Of a stretch of DNA of 12,160 nt, positions 6,768 through 12,160 are shown piece by piece. Position 1 is the stretch's first letter, and the number at the start of each line of letters is the position of its first letter. This DNA comes from an uncultured Clostridia bacterium (GTDB taxonomy: Bacteria > Bacillota > Clostridia > Oscillospirales > Ruminococcaceae): positions 1 through 12,160 of the forward strand of contig CANPWR010000036.1 of assembly GCA_947584825.1 (NCBI GenBank). The letters run 5' to 3'. The notes below the pieces were generated by a model. It had not been told where the DNA came from and made no database searches. It saw nothing but the letters and a program-made list of their open reading frames with translations. Both the position numbers and the translations under genes were made by a program.

Positions 6768-7778
6768 ATGAAAATTCTAGGCATAGAAAGCTCTTGCGAT
6801 GAAACGGCAGCCGCTGTTGTTGAAGACGGTAAAACCGTACTTTCAAACGTGGTCGCATCGCAAATCGACGAGCATAAGCTATACGGCGGAGTTGTTCCTG
6901 AAATAGCCTCCCGCCGCCACTGTGAAAACATTCATATAGTTGTGAAAAGCGCACTAAGCGACGCCGACTGCACAATCAACGACATAGACGCAATAGCAGT
7001 AACATATGCTCCGGGTCTGATAGGAGCTCTGCTTGTAGGCGTTTCATTTGCAAAGGGACTTGCTATGGATACGGGACTGCCGCTTGTTCCTGTTCATCAT
7101 ATATCGGGACACATAGCTGCCAATTACATTTCAAACCCCGAGCTAAAACCGCCTTATCTGGCTTTGGTAGTCAGCGGAGGACACAGCCATATCATAGAGG
7201 TTTTAGACTACACAAAATACCGAATTGTAGGACGTACCAGAGATGACGCCGCAGGAGAATGCTTTGACAAGGTTGCGAGAACCATTGGGTATCCTTATCC
7301 CGGCGGTAAAAGCGTAGATGAGGCTTCCCATAGAGGAGATCCTGACGCATATCAGCTTCCGCAGCCTCATGTTGCAGGAAGTGAATATGACTTTTCTTTT
7401 TCAGGATTAAAAACAGCGGTGATAAATCTTGTGCATAATGCTTCTCAAAAGGGGGAGCAATTGAACTTAGACGACCTTTGTGCATCATTTCAAAAAACCA
7501 TTTCAGAAATTCTAGTTTCAAAGACAATAAAGGCGGCATCAAATTTAGGCTATAAGACCATTGCAGTCTCGGGCGGAGTTTCTGCCAATTCGGGCGTTAG
7601 ACGCCTTTTGTCGAACGAGTGTGAAAAGCACGGGTTTGAATTTTTCTGTCCTGAACTTAAATACTGCGGCGACAATGGAGCTATGATAGCCAGTCAGGGA
7701 TATTTCGATTTCCTGTCGGGAAAACGAGCCGACGAAAGCCTGAACGCTGTTGCTACAATGCCGATAACGGAAATTTAA
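6768..7778 (+). CDS. tsaD: tRNA N6-adenosine threonylcarbamoyltransferase TsaD
   Basis: TsaD, with TsaB and TsaE, transfers threonylcarbamoyl from its AMP adduct to A37 of ANN-decoding tRNAs (t6A). The 336 residues from the chosen ATG match the family. It opens MKILGIESSCDETAAAVV. It has the metal ligands HISGH (His111, His115) and Asp302 in YCGDNGAMIA. Nucleotide-binding segments are VSGGHSHI (135-142), RDDAAGECFDKVAR (158-171), GYPYPGG (174-180), FSFSGLKTAV (209-218) and AVSGGVSANSGVR (266-278). AGGAG at 6753-6757 is 10 nt before the ATG. A GTG at 6762 would add two residues but sits only 4 nt from the Shine-Dalgarno. It is the last gene of the plus-strand cluster, with an intrinsic terminator following. 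Confidence 0.97.
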   Translation: MKILGIESSCDETAAAVVEDGKTVLSNVVASQIDEHKLYGGVVPEIASRRHCENIHIVVKSALSDADCTINDIDAIAVTYAPGLIGALLVGVSFAKGLAMDTGLPLVPVHHISGHIAANYISNPELKPPYLALVVSGGHSHIIEVLDYTKYRIVGRTRDDAAGECFDKVARTIGYPYPGGKSVDEASHRGDPDAYQLPQPHVAGSEYDFSFSGLKTAVINLVHNASQKGEQLNLDDLCASFQKTISEILVSKTIKAASNLGYKTIAVSGGVSANSGVRRLLSNECEKHGFEFFCPELKYCGDNGAMIASQGYFDFLSGKRADESLNAVATMPITEI

Positions 7779-7789
7779 TTAAAATATAT

Positions 7790-7824
7790 AAGACGCTTGA
7801 CTTTTTAAGCCGAGCGTCTTTTTT
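7790..7824 (+). terminator. Intrinsic terminator after tsaD
   Basis: AAGACGCT (7790-7797) pairs perfectly with AGCGTCTT (7813-7820), 8 bp, with a 15-nt loop and a T run through 7824. It starts 12 nt after the tsaD stop and ends the rsmI-to-tsaD transcription unit. It also lies just downstream of the convergent transglutaminase gene (stop at 7829), so the stem may serve both strands, though only the plus strand has the clean T tract. Confidence 0.85.
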
Positions 7825-7828
7825 CGCG

Positions 7829-9265
7829 CTATTTTAAGCCGATAGTTATTACATTAGTTTGCTCCATAAATATTTTACTTATTTTCTTTTCCGAAATGCT
7901 CGCTTTGGTCTTTTCCTTTACGCTTTTTAAAATCCTAAAAACAGGAGTTTTGCCGTTCTTAGATTTGAAAAGCTTTTTCTTTACAGACGAATAGGTTTTG
8001 CTGTTATTCAGCTTTATTGAAGCGTATTTATTTCCGTTCAATACAGCGTCAGTTACTGCTCTCTCCATTGCATCATAAGCCGAATCAAAATCTACGGCAC
8101 AATAATTGTTGTAGACAAAATAATTGCCCTTATACGAATTAGCCTTCGGATATACATAAAACCTATTTTTTTCGCTTGTGTGTGTCTGTAAAATTTCGCT
8201 GTCAGTAAGGTTGAAAAAGTCGTACCTTATATAACTCTTATCCACAGGTGTTAGCGTTGGGTCGTCCCAAGTCAAATCAATATGATACCACTTTCCTTCA
8301 AGCTTAACCATATTCCACATATGAGAATCACTTTCGCCGTCATTTCCCTGAGCAGTTCCAGTAACAATCATACTGTCTATACCCGCTTTGTTGCAAAGCA
8401 ATAAAAAGGCTTTTGAATATCCCTCGCAATTAGCTTTTCCCTTGACCAAACATCCGTAAGCCGAATCGTGGCTTCCCGATTTCAGTTCTCCGTAAACGCA
8501 ATTTTTAGTTACCGTATCGTGGATATATTTGATTTTCTCAAACTCGTTCATATCAGCTGTTATACCTTTTAATATTGAGTCTGTCTTTTTCATTAATTGT
8601 CTTTTCTCAGACATAGCCTGTTTTTTACTTTTTGTATATGTCAGTTTAAATGCTGATATGTAGTCGTCATTTCCAACATACCTATAGGTCGAAGCGACCG
8701 AGCTGTTCTCAATACATGCAATTTTCACCAGAACAAACAAGCTCTTTATTGTTTCAAAATCATCTCTTTTTAAAACATTCTTTTTGATATTGATAACTGT
8801 TTCAAAGTTTTCTATCCCGTTCAAAATCTGATTGAGAATAATTTTCTGATCAGAAGTCATATTGCCCATCATATGCTTTTTGAAATTATCAATAGGCTTA
8901 AACCTATTTACCGAAACTTCAGACTGACCTAAATCGCTTTTATCATAGCTTGTCACAGTCTTGCTTTCAGTAGACGTTGATGTGGCTTTTGTATCTCTGC
9001 TCCCTGTCTCAGCGCTTTTTGAAGTCGTTGTACTCTTAATATGCTTAACTGATTTTGACTTCTCAATACTGCTAACTGCAGTTGTAATGTCAGCGTCGGT
9101 ATGTGAAATCGTTTCTGACGCAGCTACGCTCGTTTGGGTCGGCAACCCCTTTGAGTTATCAGCCTCAGGAAACAAGCAAAGCGCAACCACCATAAAAGTG
9201 ATTACGCACACTGAAACGGCAAATTCAATATATGCCTTTTTATTTAAACGCATAGGCTTTGGCAT
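7829..9265 (-). CDS. Membrane-anchored transglutaminase-like domain protein
   Basis: The protein has 478 residues from the chosen ATG. A basic N-terminus (MPKPMRLNKK) is followed by one hydrophobic segment at about 12-32, acting as an uncleaved anchor or signal. Next comes a Ser/Thr/Lys-rich extracellular linker (about 40-115), then a helical region. The transglutaminase-like core spans about 240-340, with the catalytic triad visible as Cys280 (KANCEGYSKAF), His315 (SHMWNMVKL) and Asp330 (WYHIDLTWDDP). The last 90 residues are a lysine-rich domain I do not recognise. Such bacterial proteins are usually thought to be cysteine proteases or amide-bond remodelling enzymes at the cell surface; the substrate here is unknown. 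The ATG at 9263-9265 has an AGGTGG-like ribosome binding site. A GTG at 9277 would add four residues. It starts 17 nt after the CorC-like gene and is probably co-transcribed with it. Confidence 0.88.
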   Translation of the reverse strand: MPKPMRLNKKAYIEFAVSVCVITFMVVALCLFPEADNSKGLPTQTSVAASETISHTDADITTAVSSIEKSKSVKHIKSTTTSKSAETGSRDTKATSTSTESKTVTSYDKSDLGQSEVSVNRFKPIDNFKKHMMGNMTSDQKIILNQILNGIENFETVINIKKNVLKRDDFETIKSLFVLVKIACIENSSVASTYRYVGNDDYISAFKLTYTKSKKQAMSEKRQLMKKTDSILKGITADMNEFEKIKYIHDTVTKNCVYGELKSGSHDSAYGCLVKGKANCEGYSKAFLLLCNKAGIDSMIVTGTAQGNDGESDSHMWNMVKLEGKWYHIDLTWDDPTLTPVDKSYIRYDFFNLTDSEILQTHTSEKNRFYVYPKANSYKGNYFVYNNYCAVDFDSAYDAMERAVTDAVLNGNKYASIKLNNSKTYSSVKKKLFKSKNGKTPVFRILKSVKEKTKASISEKKISKIFMEQTNVITIGLK

Positions 9266-9282
9266 TATGCTTCCCACCTGTT

Positions 9283-10125
9283 CTATAAAAGTATAGCTTT
9301 CTTTTCAACCCTTAATTTTTTAATGCGTTTATCGTCTACTGAAATAACAGTAAACATATATCCTCCGAACTCTACTGTCGGTCTTTCGTCCTCATTTGGT
9401 ATTCTGCCCAAGAGATTTATTACAAATCCGCCTATTGTATCGCGGTCGTTATCCTCTGGTAAATCTATTCCCAATTTATCGGCAACGTCCTCAGTGTCGG
9501 CTATTCCCAAAACCTCGTAAACATTTTGCGAGACCTCTTGTATTTCTTCCAGCTCATTATCATACTCGTCTTGAATATTTCCCACAATAGCCTCAAGAAG
9601 ATCCTCCATCGTCACAAGACCTGCAGTTCCGCCGTATTCGTCAACGGCAACTGCTATCTGTATCTTTTGAGAAGTGAATATGTCAAACAACTCAAAGCAA
9701 TGATTTGTTTCAGGAATAAACTTTATCTCCCTCAAAAATTCTGAGATACTGTGCTTTGCGGGATTTTCATCAAATATCAGCGTGAGAAGATCCTTTGCAA
9801 AAATAACTCCGCAAATATTATCTATCGTTTCCTCGTAAACAGGAATACGGGAAAAACCCTTTTCAATTATAAGCGATACGGCGTCCTTTAAATCGCTGTT
9901 TAGCTCAACTGCCGATATATCCGTTCTGTGAGTCATTACGTCACTGACTTCTATATCGTCAAACTCAAAGATGTTGCTTATCATTTCCTTTTGACTGTCG
10001 TCAATATCGTCAGCATCTTCTCCGTTTAAAATTTCCATAATTTCATCCTCGGTCAAAGAGCCGTTCTTTCTCTTGCCGAATATCTTTGAAAATAATCCTC
10101 CTATTTGCCCGGCTGAGTCATCCAT
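9283..10125 (-). CDS. CorC/HlyC-like protein with paired CBS domains
   Basis: This soluble 280-residue protein has two CBS domains at about 62-118 (SDVMTHRTDI, GFSRIPVYEETIDNICGVIFAKDLL) and 130-185 (VAVDEYGGTAGLVTMEDLLE). A CorC_HlyC domain follows at about 200-278 (IGGFVINLLGRIPNEDE, FTVISVDDKRIKKLRVE). The membrane DUF21/CNNM domain of larger relatives is absent, as in CorC (YbeX) and TlyC. CBS pairs bind adenine nucleotides, and the family is linked to Mg2+ or Co2+ efflux and sometimes labelled haemolysin, a name that should not be taken literally. The ATG at 10125 has AAAGG about 15 nt upstream, a long spacing, with a four-codon reading frame in between. Upstream in-frame extension is blocked by a TGA. 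It is transcribed from the promoter at 10177-10204. Confidence 0.92.
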   Translation of the reverse strand: MDDSAGQIGGLFSKIFGKRKNGSLTEDEIMEILNGEDADDIDDSQKEMISNIFEFDDIEVSDVMTHRTDISAVELNSDLKDAVSLIIEKGFSRIPVYEETIDNICGVIFAKDLLTLIFDENPAKHSISEFLREIKFIPETNHCFELFDIFTSQKIQIAVAVDEYGGTAGLVTMEDLLEAIVGNIQDEYDNELEEIQEVSQNVYEVLGIADTEDVADKLGIDLPEDNDRDTIGGFVINLLGRIPNEDERPTVEFGGYMFTVISVDDKRIKKLRVEKKAILL

Positions 10126-10176
10126 TTTAAGTGATCATATCCTTTCGATTTGTTAAATTGTTAATTTCATATCCTT

Positions 10177-10204
10177 ATTATAACACATATTTAAAAAATG
10201 TCGA
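10177..10204 (-). promoter_or_regulatory. Sigma-A type promoter for the CorC-like/transglutaminase pair
   Basis: On the minus strand: TCGACA (10204-10199), 16 nt, then a perfect TATAAT (10182-10177) preceded by TGT, an extended -10. Transcription should begin near 10170, giving a leader of about 45 nt. It is the best promoter match in the window. Confidence 0.75.
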
Positions 10205-10237
10205 GGGGTTAAATGTTTTTTTATTATATTCTATATT

Positions 10238-10263
10238 TTTTTATCTCTCTGTTGAGATAAAAA
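10238..10263. other. Second hairpin overlapping the terminator T tract
   Basis: TTTTTATCTC (10238-10247) and GAGATAAAAA (10254-10263) are perfect inverted repeats with a 6-nt loop. On neither strand is the stem followed by a clean T run. Bases 10259-10263 belong both to this stem and to the T tract of the neighbouring terminator, so the two structures may compete or act in tandem. Confidence 0.6.
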
Positions 10264-10285
10264 GCAGACACATTTCTGCGTCTGC
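10257..10285 (-). terminator. Intrinsic terminator after the LRR gene
   Basis: On the minus strand GCAGACGC (10285-10278), loop of 6, GTGTCTGC (10271-10264) form an 8-bp stem with one G-T pair, followed by TTTTT. It starts 7 nt after the LRR protein stop. A second perfect 10-bp hairpin (10238-10247 with 10254-10263) lies directly after it and shares the T tract. Confidence 0.85.
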
Positions 10286-10291
10286 CTTAGA

Positions 10292-11557
10292 TTATCCGTT
10301 TATATTATGATAAACAACCTTTTTGCCAACTAAAATATTAGCTTTCTTAACACCACTGTTTTTTAGTTTTTTGTTGAGTGATTTTGCAACCTTTTTGTTT
10401 TTAACAACGAATCTTATGCCTTTTTTGGTGTTCCTAAAAGCATTTTTACCGATTTTAGGAGATTTCTTAGTTGTTTTAATATTTACTTTAGAAAGATTTT
10501 TACATCTCATAAATGCCGAATCACCAATATTCTTGACTTTCTTTGGAATTATTATAGCTTTTAGCTTTTTACAACTGCTAAAAGAGTACCTTTGTATTGC
10601 AGTTAAATTTTCATCAAGTTTAATAGAATTAAGATTAGTACATCTAAAAGTACCCGGTTTTATTTTTTTAATCTTTTTCGGTAAAACTATTTTTTTTAAT
10701 TTTGAACCTTTGAAAGCACTTTGTTCAATTACTTTAAGACTATTAGGTAAATTAATTTTTGTAATTTCAGAGAAAGCGAAAACACTGTCACCCAAATAAG
10801 TTAATGTATTCGGTAGATTTATATTTTTGGCATTGTGAAATCCATTTCCACCAAAACGATAAATCTTTTCAACGCCGTAAGGAATGATAATATCTGAGTT
10901 ATAATTAAATGACATATATATTTCTTTTCCGTCCTTTGAGTAAAGTAAATCATTTTTATAATTATAATACTTATTATTTGGGTCTACAGAAAGCTTCAAT
11001 TTGGGACAACCAGTAAACCAACGTTCGTAATTACTGCTTTGAAAATCAAAGGTACTGGATTTTGCTGTATCATAATCGTCATATTTTACTTTATTAAAGT
11101 TATCATTTCTTCCTATAGCAGCATTTAGAGGTATGTTTATTTTTAATAAATTGGGAAAGTTTTCAAAGGAAGTAAGATTATAAATGGTATTAGGCAGCGT
11201 AATTTCTTTAATATCAGTATGAGTAACTATAGTTTTAACATTATTTTCTTTAGTGACTATATAACTTTCACATAAGTCTAAATCAGTAACAGTAAATTCT
11301 GTTCCATTATAGATAACCTTTTCAGGAATTTCAACCTTTTGAACGTTCGGAATATCAACAACTGTGGCAGAATAAGGAACTTTAACTGAGCCATATTGAA
11401 CATTTTCCTTTAGAATATATTTAAAACTGCCAATTGCTGTTTTAGGTTCTTCATAATAAGGCGTTGTTCCGTTATAGTAAGCAAAAACATTACCTGAAAA
11501 TATGCTAACTGTTAAAACAGTTGAACTTAATAAATAAAACAATCTTTTTACTTTCAA
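10292..11557 (-). CDS. Secreted BspA-type leucine-rich-repeat protein
   Basis: This 421-residue protein has a signal peptide, MKVKRLFYLLSSTVLTVSIFSG, with likely cleavage after VFA (residue 26). Residues about 27-220 form a region with scattered LRR-like strands (IKEITLPNTIYNLTSF). Residues about 221-375 hold five or so 21-24-residue BspA/Treponema-type LRRs with the pattern INLPNSLKVIEQSAFKGSKL. The last 50 residues are very lysine-rich, and no LPxTG, dockerin or choline-binding repeat is seen. This LRR class typically mediates adhesion or protein binding at the surface of gut bacteria; the ligand here is unknown. The start codon is TTG (11557-11555) with a perfect AGGAGG 7 nt upstream, which decides the start. 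The gene looks more AT-rich than the housekeeping genes to its left and ends at a strong terminator. Confidence 0.88.
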   Translation of the reverse strand: MKVKRLFYLLSSTVLTVSIFSGNVFAYYNGTTPYYEEPKTAIGSFKYILKENVQYGSVKVPYSATVVDIPNVQKVEIPEKVIYNGTEFTVTDLDLCESYIVTKENNVKTIVTHTDIKEITLPNTIYNLTSFENFPNLLKINIPLNAAIGRNDNFNKVKYDDYDTAKSSTFDFQSSNYERWFTGCPKLKLSVDPNNKYYNYKNDLLYSKDGKEIYMSFNYNSDIIIPYGVEKIYRFGGNGFHNAKNINLPNTLTYLGDSVFAFSEITKINLPNSLKVIEQSAFKGSKLKKIVLPKKIKKIKPGTFRCTNLNSIKLDENLTAIQRYSFSSCKKLKAIIIPKKVKNIGDSAFMRCKNLSKVNIKTTKKSPKIGKNAFRNTKKGIRFVVKNKKVAKSLNKKLKNSGVKKANILVGKKVVYHNING

Positions 11558-11587
11558 AAAATTACCTCCTAATATTTTCTATATTTT

Positions 11588-11755
11588 TTATGTTGACATT
11601 TTCGCCCATTCACTTGCTGTAAATCTTGATACATCTAAACCTGAATTTTTGACAAATTCTAAACCACTTTATATCTGTTTAATCTTCCCTATACCTAAAA
11701 TACCGCCCACTATACAATACACTTCCGCATCTGCTAACCCTTTAACATTCCATTA
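11588..11755 (-). pseudogene. Possible coding relic between the LRR and RHH genes
   Basis: The interval between the LRR ribosome binding site and the RHH stop has no intact gene. One minus-strand frame, however, is open for 54 codons apart from a single in-frame TAA, and has no start codon. The two halves read WNVKGLADAEVYCIVGGILG... and SGLEFVKNSGLDVSRFTASEWAKMST, whose composition looks protein-like. It overlaps the end of the RHH gene by about 20 nt in another frame. It may be the tail of a decayed gene, or chance in AT-rich DNA. I recognise no family. Confidence 0.2.
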
Positions 11756-11919
11756 GTATCTGCGTTGATTAAGTCTTTAATATATGCGTTTACACTCTTT
11801 CCAAGCTCTGATGCTTTTTTAAAGATTTTTTCTTTATCACCCTTTTTTACAGTTAAAACAACCCGTTCATATGCCTTTTTATTATACTTTTGCTTACTTG
11901 CTGTTGATGTCTTTCCCAT
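11734..11919 (-). CDS. Small Arc-type ribbon-helix-helix DNA-binding protein
   Basis: This is a 61-residue basic protein. It opens MGKTSTASKQKYNKKAYERV, and the strand VVLTVKKGDKE is followed by helices IFKKASELGKSVNAYIKDLI. This matches small clostridial RHH proteins in which a beta-strand pair reads DNA and the conserved G-x-S-(V)-N-x-(F/Y)-I motif joins the helices. Such proteins are frequent on plasmids and integrative elements, as repressors or antitoxin-like regulators; no toxin partner is in view. The ATG at 11919-11917 fits the family N-terminus, with AAAGG about 12 nt upstream. A TTG at 11961 would add 14 residues and is less likely. It is divergent from the partial gene at 12060, and a palindrome lies between them, so autoregulation is plausible. 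Confidence 0.75.
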   Translation of the reverse strand: MGKTSTASKQKYNKKAYERVVLTVKKGDKEKIFKKASELGKSVNAYIKDLINADTNGMLKG

Positions 11920-12003
11920 ATAGAGTACCAACCTTTCAAAATATTTATCTTTTATTAACAAAAACTCGCTCTAATAAAACTATGAGTTTGTACATTTTAA
12001 CCA

Positions 12004-12033
12004 TTGAAAATACTATGCACAGTATGCTATTAT
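12004..12033 (+). promoter_or_regulatory. Promoter with palindromic operator-like spacer
   Basis: TTGAAA (12004-12009), an 18-nt spacer, then TATTAT (12028-12033) preceded by TGC, an extended -10. The spacer contains the inverted repeat ATACT-ATGCAC-AGTAT (12010-12025), also readable as a direct repeat of TATGC. A protein bound there would block the promoter. The divergent RHH protein is the natural candidate, which is inference. Confidence 0.5.
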
Positions 12034-12059
12034 ATATAAAAACAAAGGAAGTGAAATCA

Positions 12060-12160
12060 ATGAAAAGAAAATTTAGAGCTATACATTTAGTGGATTTTGA
12101 AGAAGTAATGAAAGAAGCTGAAATGTTATCAGGACTTGCTCAGGTATGCTTATTAAGCTA
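12060..12160 (+). CDS. Start of an unidentified gene, truncated by the window edge
   Basis: An ATG at 12060-12062 is preceded by AAAGGAAGTG with about 8 nt spacing and by the promoter at 12004-12033. The frame stays open for 33 codons to the edge, reading MKRKFRAIHLVDFEEVMKEA and on to EMLSGLAQVCLLS. It looks like the start of a small helical protein; I recognise no family. Its divergent position opposite the RHH gene is the only functional hint. Confidence 0.6.
   Translation, partial: MKRKFRAIHLVDFEEVMKEAEMLSGLAQVCLLS

Noticed and set aside
9266..9277. GTG start at 9277 for the transglutaminase-like protein.
   Set aside because: The AGGTGG-like site suits the ATG at 9265. The GTG overlaps that site, though the difference is only four residues.
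10127..10138. Four-codon minus-strand frame (Met-Ile-Thr-stop) just before the CorC-like start, considered as a regulatory upstream ORF.
   Set aside because: The Shine-Dalgarno is only 2 nt from its ATG, too close for good initiation. It more likely occurs by chance within a long spacer.
11593..11676. Two plus-strand TTGACA hexamers (11593-11598, 11649-11654) as promoters.
   Set aside because: The first has no -10 at a suitable distance. The second has only a poor ATATCT, and both point antisense into the RHH gene. They are expected by chance in AT-rich DNA.

Overview
The window reads as chromosomal DNA of a low-to-medium GC Gram-positive anaerobe of the class Clostridia. The most likely family is Oscillospiraceae, close to Ruminococcus. 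This rests on the housekeeping genes (RecG, RsmI, RimI, TsaD, CorC-like CBS protein, LUD-domain protein), strong AGGAGG-type ribosome binding sites, and large secreted beta-helix and BspA-type leucine-rich-repeat proteins with lysine-rich C-termini. The family-level placement is inference.

Layout. (1) 1-422, minus: the N-terminal 140 residues of a LUD-domain (LutC/YkgG-like) protein, cut by the window edge. (2) 455-820: a striking non-coding repeat structure. It has 22 tandem TGGAYAA heptads, then 6 tandem TTRTCAA heptads, enclosed by imperfect inverted arms of about 74 nt. A few more heptad bases run into the end of recG and supply its last codons and stop. (3) 807-2840, minus: recG, with a 5' region of about 180 nt that is shared with the divergent rsmI promoter. 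(4) 3023-7778, plus: rsmI, a secreted right-handed beta-helix/fibronectin III protein, rimI and tsaD, closed by an intrinsic terminator at 7790-7824. rimI and tsaD act on the translation machinery (S18 acetylation, tRNA t6A), as does rsmI (16S rRNA methylation). The beta-helix gene is a cell-surface gene lodged between them. (5) 7829-10125, minus: a CorC-like CBS protein followed 17 nt later by a membrane-anchored transglutaminase-like protein, driven by a good extended -10 promoter at 10177-10204. (6) 10238-12160: a more AT-rich end. It holds a BspA-type LRR secreted protein with a TTG start and a clear terminator, a gene-poor stretch with a possible coding relic, a small ribbon-helix-helix DNA-binding protein of the type common in plasmid and integrative elements, and the start of an unidentified divergent gene. 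That gene's promoter carries a palindrome between -35 and -10, a candidate operator.

No tRNA, rRNA, CRISPR array, transposase or riboswitch was recognised. The items most worth a second look are the heptad-repeat element at the recG end, the hairpin between Shine-Dalgarno and start codon of the beta-helix gene, and the palindromic promoter beside the RHH gene. No complete new multi-gene system is evident in this window.
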